From a virus: a DNA stretch of 27,872 bases. The stretch covers positions 47,247-75,118 of IMG/VR virus record IMGVR_UViG_3300002514_000017, one strand, 5' to 3'. Made by a program: the position numbers and the translations under genes. The notes under the pieces were generated by a model. The model was not told the DNA's origin. It worked only from the letters and a program-made list of their open reading frames with translations, and did not search any database. Below are positions 16,337 to 24,956 of the stretch, piece by piece (position 1 is the first letter of the stretch; each line of letters opens with the position of its first letter).

Positions 16337-17533
16337 ATGGCAAAAAATAATAGACCCAAGAAGGGAGAAAAGGTAGAAGACTTTACTTCTGACCTAATAG
16401 CTTCTTTAAATAAAGAACATGGCTCTCGTGTGGCATATAATCTTAGCCAAGATGAGTCACCCACACATGTCAGTCAGTGGATAAGTACTGGCTCTCACTT
16501 GCTTGACTACATTTGTTCAAATAGAAGAAATGGCGGTCTTCCAGAGGGAAGAATCATAGAGATTTTTGGTCCTCCTAGCATAGGAAAGTCTCACATCGCA
16601 ACACAGATAGCTAGAACAACACAGATGATGGGCGGAATTGTCGTTTATATTGACACAGAAAATGCCACGTCAGTTGAAAATTTAGGCCTGCTTGGTGTAG
16701 ACGTTTCTAAGAGATTCGTGTACGTTGATACACATTGTACAGAAGAGGTTCTTTCAATTGCAGAGGCAACTATTTTAAAGGCACGTGCAATGGAAAAAGA
16801 CGTTCCTGTCACAATTGTCTGGGATTCTGTTGCAGCATCATCTCCTAAGGCCGAGCTAATAGGTGACTATGATAAAGAATCAATAGGCCTTCAAGCTCGA
16901 GCGATTTCAAAGGGGATGAGAAAGATCACGGGTGTCATTGCTAATCAAAATGTTCTATTTGTAATTCTTAATCAGATAAGAACTAAGATTGGTGTTATGT
17001 ATGGTGATCCTGATATCACCCCAGGAGGCAAGGCAATTCCATTCCATGCTTCAACAAGAATTAAGCTTGGTGCGGGTCAGCAAATAAAAGATGGTGACGA
17101 CGTGATCGGAATACACGTGTCAGCTAAGACAATTAAAAATAAGGTTGCACCTCCATTTAGAAAGATTAATTTTGAAATTCACTTTGGTGTGGGAATCAAG
17201 GAGCATGAGCAAATATTTGATGTGCTAAGAAAGCACGGTCCAGAAATAATAAATGACAACGAGATCTCTATTTCTGGTACGGGAGCATGGAAGTGTATCA
17301 CTATCACTGACACAAAAACAGGTGAAATTATCTCTGAAAAGAAGTTTCATAAACCAAAATTTGATGAGATAATGTCAGATCCTCAGTATACGAAATATAT
17401 TGATGATCTCTTAGAGATTGTAATGATTAAAAAATTTAATCCAGAAAACATTGATGTAGACACAGATTCTTACATTGAGGTAGAGTCTCTTGTTAATAGT
17501 ATCAGTGAGGATTTCATTGATCCTGAGGCTTAG
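16337..17533 (+). CDS. recA: RecA-family recombinase
   Basis: This 398-aa protein has Walker A GPPSIGKS at about 78-85, YIDTENATS at 104-112, Walker B VTIVWDSVAAS near 157, the Q-containing VLFVILNQIRTKIGVMYGDP (L1 neighbourhood) and TPGGKAIPFHASTRIKLG (L2 region). The later IKNKVAPPFRKINFEIHFG matches the bacterial RecA end-of-core signature. It polymerises on ssDNA with ATP and drives strand exchange, which supports recombination-dependent replication and repair in T4-like phages (UvsX role). The C-terminal ~110 residues are longer and less conserved than in bacterial RecA. Its stop overlaps the next GTG start by 1 nt, so it heads an operon with the exonuclease and helicase. The start ATG has only a weak upstream purine tract. 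Confidence 0.9.
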   Translation: MAKNNRPKKGEKVEDFTSDLIASLNKEHGSRVAYNLSQDESPTHVSQWISTGSHLLDYICSNRRNGGLPEGRIIEIFGPPSIGKSHIATQIARTTQMMGGIVVYIDTENATSVENLGLLGVDVSKRFVYVDTHCTEEVLSIAEATILKARAMEKDVPVTIVWDSVAASSPKAELIGDYDKESIGLQARAISKGMRKITGVIANQNVLFVILNQIRTKIGVMYGDPDITPGGKAIPFHASTRIKLGAGQQIKDGDDVIGIHVSAKTIKNKVAPPFRKINFEIHFGVGIKEHEQIFDVLRKHGPEIINDNEISISGTGAWKCITITDTKTGEIISEKKFHKPKFDEIMSDPQYTKYIDDLLEIVMIKKFNPENIDVDTDSYIEVESLVNSISEDFIDPEA

Positions 17534-18492
17534 TGGAAAATACAGACAAGGTAGTGCTAATAGTTGACGCACTTAATCTATTTACGCGTCACTATGTTGC
17601 TCATCCTGCTTTAAATAGCAATGGTGGTCATGTAGGTGGCATAGTTGGATTTTTATATTCTGTTATATCACTTGTTGAAAGATATAAGCCCAGCGAAGTT
17701 GCTATTATCTGGGAAGGCGGCGGGTCCACTAGAAGGAGAGCAATATACAGTGAGTATAAGTCTAAAAGAAGGCCACAGAAACTAAACAGGTACTATGAGA
17801 AAGACATTCCAGATACTGTTGAAAATAGAAACTATCAAATTGCAACACTAGTACATCTTTTAGGATTCTTGCCAGCGATGCAGGTATATGTTCCTGATTG
17901 TGAGGCTGATGACGTGATAGGCTACATGTCAAAGTATGCATTCAAAGATAAAAGAAAGGTAATAGTATCTTCTGATAGAGATTTCTATCAGCTTCTCGAT
18001 AATAAGACAATTATTTATTCGCCAACATGGAAAAAATTAGTGACATTTAAAGAAGTGAAAGAAAAGTTTGGAATATCTCCTGAAAATTTTTGTCTAGCAA
18101 AGGCCATATGTGGAGATCCTTCAGATAATATATCAGGAGTAAAGGGTGTCGGATTTAAAACATTGTCTAAAAGATTTCCAGAATTAAGAGAGTCAACATC
18201 TGTAGAGATATCAGATATCATAGATGTCTGTAACATGAATATCTCTGAGGGGACAAAAATAAAAGCGTACCAAGAGATAGTATCGTCAGAAGATCTTATA
18301 CGAAGAAACTGGAAGCTAATATATCTTGATACCGTTAATCTTTCAGCATCACAAATACAGAAAATTAATTATTTGATTGATACTTTTGCTGTTTCTAGAA
18401 ATAAAATTCATATGATGAGAGCCTTAATAAAAGAGGGAATTCAATCCTTTAACATTGATAGAGCATTTTTATCATTTAATCACATAAGGTAG
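17533..18492 (+). CDS. 5'-3' exonuclease / flap endonuclease (T4 RNase H-like)
   Basis: This 319-aa protein matches the FEN family. VVLIVDALNLFTRHY gives the first metal-binding Asp, AIIWEGGGSTRRRAIYSEYK the substrate strand and the Arg/Lys helix, VPDCEADDVIGYM the acidic cluster, VIVSSDRDFYQLLD the next Asp pair, and CGDPSDNISGVKGVGFKTL the helix-hairpin-helix DNA clamp. In T4-type replication this enzyme removes RNA primers from lagging-strand fragments. The present polymerase lacks an N-terminal 5' nuclease, so the function is supplied here in trans. The GTG start overlaps the recA stop (TAGTG) and its own TAG abuts the helicase start region. Confidence 0.9.
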   Translation: MENTDKVVLIVDALNLFTRHYVAHPALNSNGGHVGGIVGFLYSVISLVERYKPSEVAIIWEGGGSTRRRAIYSEYKSKRRPQKLNRYYEKDIPDTVENRNYQIATLVHLLGFLPAMQVYVPDCEADDVIGYMSKYAFKDKRKVIVSSDRDFYQLLDNKTIIYSPTWKKLVTFKEVKEKFGISPENFCLAKAICGDPSDNISGVKGVGFKTLSKRFPELRESTSVEISDIIDVCNMNISEGTKIKAYQEIVSSEDLIRRNWKLIYLDTVNLSASQIQKINYLIDTFAVSRNKIHMMRALIKEGIQSFNIDRAFLSFNHIR

Positions 18493-18498
18493 GTGAAA

Positions 18499-19872
18499 AT
18501 GTCTGATACTGATCTCTTTAGTCAGTATGGAAAATCTTTTCAAGAAAAGATATTTCAAGCACTTTTAACAGATCATACCTGGGGTTCTCAGATGCTTGAG
18601 GTAATGACACCTGAATTTTTTGAAGTAAGGTATTTAAGATATCTTACAAAAAAATATTTTAAATACTTTGAAAAATATAAGACATTTCCAACACTTTCCT
18701 TGCTAATAACAATCATTAGAGATGATTTACGTGAGGGAAATGATATAATTTTGAGAGATCAAATAATTGAATTTCTTCACAGGTTAAAGGTTAGCCCTGA
18801 TATGGGTGATCTTGCATTTGTTAAAGATAAATCACTTGATTTCTGTAGAAAACAGGCACTTAAGAGTGCACTTGAAAAATCTGTTGAGATGGTTGCCACT
18901 GATAGATATGAGGAGGTCATATCTGTTATGAAAGATGCTATTTCAAGAGGCATGTCAAGTACATTAGGGCATAATTTTTTTGAAGATTTTGAACATAGAT
19001 TTTCTAAAGTTGCAAGAGTGACTTGCCCAACTGGATTACAACAGCTTGATAAAAAAGATTTATTAAACGGCGGATTGGGTAGGGGAGAAATAGGAGTTAT
19101 AACAGCTCCTACCGGGGCTGGAAAATCTCACTTCCTAGTACACCTCGGTGTTGAGGCACTTAAGGTTGGCAAGAATGTTGTTCACTATACATTTGAACTT
19201 TCTGAGAGAGCTGTAGGTCTGAGATATGATAGCAACCTTTGTGACATTCCAAGTAATGAAGTTATTGACAGAAAGAATGAAGTAATTGAAAAATATGAGA
19301 GCATGGATACAGGAAGGCTTATCATCAAGGAATATCCAACTGGTGCGGCGTCTGTTATGACTATTAGAAATCACATTGAAAAATTACTTCTCAAGTCATT
19401 TATTCCAGGACTAATAATAATCGACTATGCAGATATTATGAAGCCGTCGAGAAAGCTTGATTTTCTTCGTCATGAATTGAAGTTAATATATGAGGAGCTA
19501 AGAAACTTATCAATGGATCTAAACGTTCCTGTCTGGACAGCATCGCAGGCAAATAGAGAAGCTGCTAATTCATCTGTTGTAGGGCTAGAAAATATGTCAG
19601 AGGCTTATGGAAAAGCAATGGTTGCAGATGTTGTACTCTCGCTTTCTAGAAAGCCTATTGAAAAATCATCTGGTGCTGGAAGGCTATTTGTTGCTAAGAA
19701 TAGGTCCGGAAGAGACGGAATTTTATTTCCCGTATTTTTAGACACTGCTAAGTCAAAGATCTCAATTGTTGAAAGTGCAAGTGAGATGTCAATAGAAGAT
19801 ATTATCAACACAGACTCAGGTTCACTAAGAGATCTTTTGAGAGAAAAGTGGAAAGAGGTTAACGGTGATTAA
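18499..19872 (+). CDS. DnaB-type replicative DNA helicase (T4 gp41-like)
   Basis: The RecA-like core has Walker A APTGAGKSH, then VVHYTFELSERAVGLRYDS (motif H1a region), Walker B GLIIIDYADIM, VPVWTASQANREA (H3) and LFVAKNRSGRDG (H4, arginine finger area). The N-terminal ~150 residues, starting SDTDLFSQYGKSFQEKIFQA, are the helical hairpin-forming domain of DnaB/gp41 helicases. I prefer ATG 18499 (457 aa) over GTG 18493 because AGGTAGGT precedes it at good spacing. It forms the hexameric fork helicase. No primase gene is seen in the window. It is the third gene of the recA operon. Confidence 0.9.
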   Translation: MSDTDLFSQYGKSFQEKIFQALLTDHTWGSQMLEVMTPEFFEVRYLRYLTKKYFKYFEKYKTFPTLSLLITIIRDDLREGNDIILRDQIIEFLHRLKVSPDMGDLAFVKDKSLDFCRKQALKSALEKSVEMVATDRYEEVISVMKDAISRGMSSTLGHNFFEDFEHRFSKVARVTCPTGLQQLDKKDLLNGGLGRGEIGVITAPTGAGKSHFLVHLGVEALKVGKNVVHYTFELSERAVGLRYDSNLCDIPSNEVIDRKNEVIEKYESMDTGRLIIKEYPTGAASVMTIRNHIEKLLLKSFIPGLIIIDYADIMKPSRKLDFLRHELKLIYEELRNLSMDLNVPVWTASQANREAANSSVVGLENMSEAYGKAMVADVVLSLSRKPIEKSSGAGRLFVAKNRSGRDGILFPVFLDTAKSKISIVESASEMSIEDIINTDSGSLRDLLREKWKEVNGD

Positions 19873-19907
19873 CTATCGCTGTAAATATTACATTATCGAG
19901 GTGTCAT

Positions 19908-22391
19908 GTGTCGACGTTTGAAGAAGCAATTAGTGCATGTATTGAATATTTTGGAGGAGATGAACTAGCTGCTAATGTTTTTGTGACAAAATATGCTCTA
20001 ACTGATAAAGATGGTGTGATACATGAGCTAACACCTGATGATATGCATCACAGAATGGCACGTGAATTTGCACGAATAGAGAAAAAATATCCAAATCCCA
20101 TGTCAGAGGAAGGGATCTATGATCTTTTCAAGGATTTTAAGTATATAGTTCCACAGGGTTCTCCTATGTCAGGTGTTGGTAACCCATACCAGATCCAGTC
20201 ACTATCTAACTGCTTCGTTATTGAGTCACCATATGACTCATATGGGGGAATTTTAAAGACTGATCAGGAATTAGTTCAAATTGCTAAGAGGCGAGGAGGA
20301 GTAGGGTTTGATCTTTCAACGATTCGACCTAAGGGCCTGTCTACTAAAAATTGTGCAAGAACAACAGACGGCATTGAGGTCTTCATGGATCGTTTTTCTA
20401 ATTCATGCCGAGAGGTGGCACAGGGTGGTCGCAGAGGTGCATTAATGCTTACGATATCTGTACATCATCCGCAGATCAGAGATTTCATAAGGATCAAGCA
20501 AAATTTAACAAGAGTAACAGGCGCAAATATTAGTGTAAGACTGTCTGATGAGTTTTTACAAGCTGTCAATGACGATAAAAAGTTTCAGCTAAGATTTCCT
20601 GTAGATTCTGATGATCCTAAATTTTCCTCACTAGTGTCTGCAAGAGAAATATGGGAAGAAATAATTGAATGTGCACATTCTTGTGCAGAACCAGGTCTTC
20701 TTTTTTGGGACACTGCAACAAGACTGACGCCATCAGACATCTATTCTGATAAAGGGTTTGGGTCTACTTCTACTAATCCTTGTGGAGAAATTATTTTATC
20801 TCCTTATGATAGCTGTCGTCTTATGGTTATTAACCTTTTATCTTTTGTGAAGAGTCCATATACTCCCCTGGCTGAATTTGATTTTTCTTCTATGCAAAGT
20901 GTTGTTCAAAAAGCACAAAGGTTAATGGACGACATGATTGATCTTGAAATAGAACAAATTAAAAAAATTATAAAAAAGATTGAAAATGATCCAGAGCCTT
21001 CAAGTGTTAAGAAGATTGAAAAGGATATGTGGATAAATATTAAAACACAGGCACATCTAGGTAGAAGAACTGGATTAGGCATGACAGCAGTTGGTGATAC
21101 ACTTGCTGCACTAGGAATTCGCTATGGGTCGCAAGAGTCTATTGATGCTGTAGAGGAATTTTATAAAAATTTAGCCATTAATTCATATAAGTCTTCGTGT
21201 GTGATGGCAAAGGAGCGGGGAGCATTTGAAATTCATGATCACAACAAAGAGAGAGAGAATGAATTTTTGAAAAGAATATGGGGTGCATCTCCAGATGTAT
21301 ATGAGCTTTCTAAAAAATATGGAAGGAGAAATATTGCTCTTACAACTACAGCTCCAGCAGGATCTGTGTCAACACTGACACAAACAACTAGTGGGATCGA
21401 GCCAGCGTATCTAGTAAAGTATACTCGACGTAAAAAACTAACTGAGCATGATTTAGACGGTCGTGTTGACTTTGTTGATGACGTGGGAGATAGGTGGCAA
21501 GAATATGATGTTTATCATCATGGGTTTAAGCAGTGGATGGAAACTTTATCTGATGAAGAGATAAATACATCAAATATAGAAGACTTAGTTGAATCTAGCC
21601 CATATGCAAGAGCGACGTCTAGTGAAATTGACTGGGTTGCTAAGGTAAAGATGCAAGCTGCAGCACAAAAGTGGATATGTCATGCGATTTCAAATACAAC
21701 AAATGTTCCAGCTGACACTGATGTAGAGACAATAAAGAAAATCTATCTAGAGGGGTGGAAGTCTGGATGCAAGGGAGTGACAGTATACCGCGAGGGATCT
21801 AGAAGCGGTGTGCTTATTAGATCCTTAGGGAACACTTCTAAGTTTGAGACACACGAGGCACCAGTCAGGCCTGATAAGCTTCCATGTCATATACATCACG
21901 CATCTATTAAGGGAGAAGCATGGACAATTCTTGTAGGTACACTAGATGGAAGGCCATATGAGGTTATGGGAGGACTACAGCAGTACATAGAGATTCCCAA
22001 GAAGTATAAGGAGGGCATAATCGTAAAGCATTCAAGAAAGACTAGAAATTCAATTTATGATCTTAGGGTCGGGAAAAATGGAGATGAGTTTATTATAAAA
22101 GATATAGTCTCAGTATTTGACAATCCAAATCATGCTGGTTTTACTAGAACTATCTCTCTCGCTCTACGACATGGTGCAAACATACACTATGTAGTCGAGC
22201 AGCTTCAGAAGGATCGAGAGATGGATATGTTTTCATTTTCAAAGGTTATAGCGAGAGTTCTTAAGTCTTATATTAAGGATGGCACAGTTCCAGGAAAGAC
22301 TGTTTGTGAAAATTGTAGTGCAGAAGATACACTCAGGTATCAGGAAGGCTGTGTGATGTGCACTGCTTGCAGTTATTCTAAGTGCGGATAG
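19908..22391 (+). CDS. nrdJ: Adenosylcobalamin-dependent (class II) ribonucleotide reductase
   Basis: This 827-aa single-chain enzyme reduces ribonucleotides to deoxyribonucleotides, supplying DNA precursors. Visible motifs include IQSLSNCFVIES with active-site Cys102, KRRGGVGFDLS, STNPCGEI with Asn290, Cys292 and Glu294, TGLGMTAVGD, and TTAPAGSVSTLTQTTSGIEP near 490. The last ~190 residues form the TSCPD-type domain (HIHHASIKGEAWTILVGT), then a Cys-rich end (CENCSAED, CVMCTACS, KCG) that may bind zinc or carry the redox-active pair. No class I small-subunit gene is present, which fits class II. Oxygen independence and need for host B12 follow from the class. The start is GTG 19908 after GAGGTG; an ATG at 19906 is out of frame. 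Confidence 0.92.
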   Translation: MSTFEEAISACIEYFGGDELAANVFVTKYALTDKDGVIHELTPDDMHHRMAREFARIEKKYPNPMSEEGIYDLFKDFKYIVPQGSPMSGVGNPYQIQSLSNCFVIESPYDSYGGILKTDQELVQIAKRRGGVGFDLSTIRPKGLSTKNCARTTDGIEVFMDRFSNSCREVAQGGRRGALMLTISVHHPQIRDFIRIKQNLTRVTGANISVRLSDEFLQAVNDDKKFQLRFPVDSDDPKFSSLVSAREIWEEIIECAHSCAEPGLLFWDTATRLTPSDIYSDKGFGSTSTNPCGEIILSPYDSCRLMVINLLSFVKSPYTPLAEFDFSSMQSVVQKAQRLMDDMIDLEIEQIKKIIKKIENDPEPSSVKKIEKDMWINIKTQAHLGRRTGLGMTAVGDTLAALGIRYGSQESIDAVEEFYKNLAINSYKSSCVMAKERGAFEIHDHNKERENEFLKRIWGASPDVYELSKKYGRRNIALTTTAPAGSVSTLTQTTSGIEPAYLVKYTRRKKLTEHDLDGRVDFVDDVGDRWQEYDVYHHGFKQWMETLSDEEINTSNIEDLVESSPYARATSSEIDWVAKVKMQAAAQKWICHAISNTTNVPADTDVETIKKIYLEGWKSGCKGVTVYREGSRSGVLIRSLGNTSKFETHEAPVRPDKLPCHIHHASIKGEAWTILVGTLDGRPYEVMGGLQQYIEIPKKYKEGIIVKHSRKTRNSIYDLRVGKNGDEFIIKDIVSVFDNPNHAGFTRTISLALRHGANIHYVVEQLQKDREMDMFSFSKVIARVLKSYIKDGTVPGKTVCENCSAEDTLRYQEGCVMCTACSYSKCG

Positions 22392-22413
22392 CATAGTTAT
22401 GCTTAGAGGCAAC

Positions 22414-22797
22414 ATGGCATACTCAAAAAAGGTCCTAGATCATTTTAAAAATCCCAAAAATATAGGATCTTTAGATAAAAATGATAAAAATGTAGGAACG
22501 GGAATTGTCGGAGCGCCTGAGTGCGGTGATGTAATGAAGCTACAAATTAGTGTAAAAGATTGTTGCATAGTTGATGCTAAATTTAAAACATTTGGATGCG
22601 GTTCAGCAATAGCTGCATCATCACTTGCAACAGAAATGATAAAAGGTCGTACATTACAAGAAGCATCAACTCTCAAAAATACAGAAATCGTTGATGAGCT
22701 CAGCCTCCCACCGGTGAAAATACACTGTTCTGTTCTAGCTGAAGAAGCTATCAAGTCAGCTATTGAGGACTACAGGAGCAAGAATGATGAAGGGTGA
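22414..22797 (+). CDS. iscU: IscU Fe-S cluster scaffold protein
   Basis: This 127-aa protein is collinear with bacterial IscU from its first residues (MAYSKKVLDHFKNPKNIGS). It keeps Cys37 and Asp39 in GAPECGDVMKLQ, Cys62 in TFGCGSAIA, and His104-Cys105 in VKIHCSVLAEEAI. The LPPVK motif (98-102), by which the HscA chaperone recognises IscU, is intact. All cluster-assembly residues are therefore present, and the protein could work with the host IscS, HscA and HscB. I chose ATG 22414 over 22399 because it matches the family N-terminus and has GAGG 4 nt before it. It lies just downstream of the reductase and 6 nt upstream of an A-type carrier gene. Such an intact scaffold is unusual in a phage. 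Confidence 0.93.
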   Translation: MAYSKKVLDHFKNPKNIGSLDKNDKNVGTGIVGAPECGDVMKLQISVKDCCIVDAKFKTFGCGSAIAASSLATEMIKGRTLQEASTLKNTEIVDELSLPPVKIHCSVLAEEAIKSAIEDYRSKNDEG

Positions 22798-22803
22798 TAT
22801 AGA

Positions 22804-23133
22804 ATGTCAATAACAATGACAGAGAATGCAATAAGGGCAGCATCAGATGCAGTAAATGATGATGACGCACACCCGATCGGCTTGCGAGTAGCAGTAGTCG
22901 GCGGCGGATGCTCAGGATATTCTTATGGCCTTGACTTCGTTGAAGACGATGATATAGATGAGGATGATTCTCAGCTAAAATTTGGTGGCTTAACAGTCTA
23001 TCTCGATCCCCACAGCGCGCAGATGCTCGGCGAAACCGAGATCGACTACGTCGAAACACTCCAGAAGAAGGGCTTCGTGTTTAACAACCCGAACGCGAAG
23101 ACAACCTGCGGCTGCGGCTCGAGCTTCAGTTAG
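22804..23133 (+). CDS. A-type Fe-S carrier (IscA/ErpA/SufA family)
   Basis: This 109-aa protein carries the three family cysteines, Cys36 in VVGGGCSGYSYGLDF and Cys102/Cys104 in TTCGCGSSFS. It starts SITMTENAI as in IscA. These proteins hold and deliver Fe-S clusters downstream of the IscU scaffold, whose gene ends 6 nt earlier. The loop around 47-56 is very acidic. The 3' half (from about 22999) is GC-rich with nearly all third positions G or C, unlike its AT-rich flanks, suggesting a host-derived segment. ErpA, IscA and SufA cannot be told apart reliably here. Confidence 0.9.
   Translation: MSITMTENAIRAASDAVNDDDAHPIGLRVAVVGGGCSGYSYGLDFVEDDDIDEDDSQLKFGGLTVYLDPHSAQMLGETEIDYVETLQKKGFVFNNPNAKTTCGCGSSFS
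22999..23133 (+). other. GC-rich, host-like segment in the A-type carrier gene
   Basis: By hand count 75 of 130 bases are G or C in 23001-23130, against 39 of 120 in 23161-23280 just downstream. Almost every codon from residue 67 to the stop ends in G or C. This looks like a recombined segment from a GC-rich bacterial gene. Confidence 0.6.
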
Positions 23134-23141
23134 CTAAAAAC

Positions 23142-23744
23142 ATGAAATGGACAACTAAAGTATCTCATCTTATTAAAGAGGTTGAGCTCAGAAAAAATCC
23201 TATAATTGTGACAGTTAATAAGTTTGACGAAAAATCTGCAAAAGAGTTTCAACAGCAGATATCTATGGCACATAACACAGGTCAAAGTGTGATTCCAGTT
23301 GTGATTGATTCATACGGTGGACAAGCTTACAGCTTAATGTCTATGATTTCCGCTATAAAGCATTCAGAGATACCAGTTGCAACTATTGTTGAGGGCAAGG
23401 CGATGTCATGTGGAGCAATTTTATTCTCTTTTGGTGAGGACGGTCTCCGTTTTATGGACAGCGATGCAACGCTCATGATTCACGATGTCTCATCTATGGA
23501 GCGTGGAAAGGTTGAAGAGATCAAAGCGTCTGCAGAAGAAACTGAGAGGCTTAATCAGATTGTCTATAAGATGATGGCTAGAAACTGTGGTAAGAAAGAC
23601 GATCACTTTCTAAAGCTTGTTCACAAGAAGGGACATGCAGACTGGTTTTTAAATTCAGAAGAAGCTAAGAAGCATAACCTAGCAAATCACATAAGAATCC
23701 CTAAGATTAACATTAATATTGCAGTTGACATAGACTTTGAATAA
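23142..23744 (+). CDS. ClpP-like serine protease
   Basis: This 200-aa protein is about ClpP length. The fold signatures are VVIDSYGGQAYSLMSMISAI (oxyanion Gly-Gly), VEGKAMSCGAILFSFG with nucleophile Ser89, LMIHDVS with His114, and HADWFLNSEEAKKHNLAN with Asp167, so the triad is complete. ClpP needs an unfoldase partner; none is encoded nearby, so it may use host ClpX or ClpA, or act alone. In many phages a ClpP-like enzyme is the prohead protease. Here it is far from head genes and next to Fe-S genes, which favours a host-modifying role, but that is inference. No good Shine-Dalgarno precedes the ATG. Confidence 0.85.
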   Translation: MKWTTKVSHLIKEVELRKNPIIVTVNKFDEKSAKEFQQQISMAHNTGQSVIPVVIDSYGGQAYSLMSMISAIKHSEIPVATIVEGKAMSCGAILFSFGEDGLRFMDSDATLMIHDVSSMERGKVEEIKASAEETERLNQIVYKMMARNCGKKDDHFLKLVHKKGHADWFLNSEEAKKHNLANHIRIPKININIAVDIDFE

Positions 23745-23756
23745 TAGGAGTTTAAA

Positions 23757-23993
23757 GTGACACAAAGAGAAATAATAGAAGAGTTTGTAGAAAAACTCAT
23801 AAGAATAGAGAATGAAAAAAAGCTTCTCCAAGATGAGCAAAAAGATCTATTTACGTCTTATAAGGACACACTTGATATAAAAGCAATAAGGGCAGCTATT
23901 CAAATAGCAAAAATAAAGTCTAGGCTCGGCGATTCTGAATACGCAATGGAAGATATGCTAGACACTGTAGAAAAGAAAATATCACTTTCTTAA
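23757..23993 (+). CDS. GapR-like / DUF2312 DNA-binding protein
   Basis: This 78-aa helical protein follows the DUF2312 pattern: EEFVEKLIRIENEKKLLQDE is the first coiled-coil helix, FTSYKDTLDIKAIRAAIQIA matches the characteristic ...D(I/V)KA(I/M)R... region, and a third helix carries acidic residues. GapR of Caulobacter forms a clamp on overtwisted DNA ahead of replication and transcription. The family is mostly alphaproteobacterial and also occurs in phages. The GTG start has TAGGAG 8 nt upstream. A role in nucleoid or supercoil handling during phage replication is inferred. Confidence 0.7.
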   Translation: MTQREIIEEFVEKLIRIENEKKLLQDEQKDLFTSYKDTLDIKAIRAAIQIAKIKSRLGDSEYAMEDMLDTVEKKISLS

Positions 23994-24006
23994 GGGAGAA
24001 AGACTG

Positions 24007-24948
24007 ATGGATAAAGACTTTTATAATAAGTCAAGCTCTGACAGCCTCGGGTGGGACCCATCTTGGTTCGGTTGCGAAGAGTTTGACGTGAATTTAGTGA
24101 ATGCCGTTCAAAAGTGGCAAAGAAAAAATGGATTAACAGCTGATGGTCTTGTTGGGCCTATGACGTATAGGCGCGTGTGGACAGAGAGAGAAGCTAATAT
24201 ATCAGATTCATTTCCATCGCTGAAAAGCTATAGAGGCGGTGATAAGCATATTGTTCATAACGGACATTTTATTCCAATTGAGTGGACTAAAGTGATTCTC
24301 TGGGATGAATCTACAGGGTTCAAGTCAAACAAAGGATGCTACACTGACTATTCTGGAAAGCCGGATAGAAAGCCTACATTTTTTGTAAATCACTGGGATG
24401 TGTGCTTAAGTTCAGCATCGTGTGCAAAAGTTTTAAACAAAAGAGGAATATCAGTTCACTTTCTTATTGATAATGATGGAACAATTTTTCAGACATTAGA
24501 TACACAGCATAAAGCGTGGCACGCGGGTATTCCAAGATATGAAGGTGGGAACCCTAAGGGAATCGGTGTAGAAATTAGCAATGCATATTACCTCAAGTAT
24601 CAAGACTGGTATGTCAATCACGGATACGGAAAACGACCAATTCAGGAAAATGGATTAGTTCACGGAAGGGTGAGAGCTCCATTTTTAGATTTTTATCCCA
24701 TACAGATCGAAGCTCTGAAAGCATTATGGAAGGCAATTCACGTTGGGCTCGAAATTCCGCTAGAATATCCAAAAGATTTAAATGGACAATTTGATACTGG
24801 GCTTAATAAGGATTGTGAGAGAGGAAAGTTTCATGGATTCTGTAATCACTATAACTTCATTAAATCAAAAATTGACTGTGCTGGACTAGACCTACCAGAA
24901 CTTCTAGAGGACGTAAAAAACACACCTGACTATTGTTTAGACAGCTAG
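24007..24948 (+). CDS. Endolysin: peptidoglycan-binding domain plus N-acetylmuramoyl-L-alanine amidase
   Basis: This 313-aa protein begins with a PG_binding_1-type repeat (VNAVQKWQRKNGLTADGLVG, 31-50). It continues with an Amidase_2 fold: FFVNHWDV with zinc ligand His129, VHFLIDNDGTIFQTLDTQHK, AWHAG at 170-174, GIGVEISNA with Glu189, and a later GFCNHYNFIKSKIDCAG that probably gives the second His and the third ligand. It cleaves the bond between muramic acid and the stem peptide to lyse the cell. No signal peptide is visible, so export would need a holin. The ATG follows AAGGGAGAAAG. It sits among metabolic genes rather than beside obvious holin or spanin genes. Confidence 0.88.
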   Translation: MDKDFYNKSSSDSLGWDPSWFGCEEFDVNLVNAVQKWQRKNGLTADGLVGPMTYRRVWTEREANISDSFPSLKSYRGGDKHIVHNGHFIPIEWTKVILWDESTGFKSNKGCYTDYSGKPDRKPTFFVNHWDVCLSSASCAKVLNKRGISVHFLIDNDGTIFQTLDTQHKAWHAGIPRYEGGNPKGIGVEISNAYYLKYQDWYVNHGYGKRPIQENGLVHGRVRAPFLDFYPIQIEALKALWKAIHVGLEIPLEYPKDLNGQFDTGLNKDCERGKFHGFCNHYNFIKSKIDCAGLDLPELLEDVKNTPDYCLDS

Positions 24949-24956
24949 GAATATTT

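Noticed and set aside
22399-22413. Upstream ATG adding MLRGN to IscU
   Set aside because: Family alignment begins at MAYSKK and a GAGG sits at proper distance before ATG 22414.
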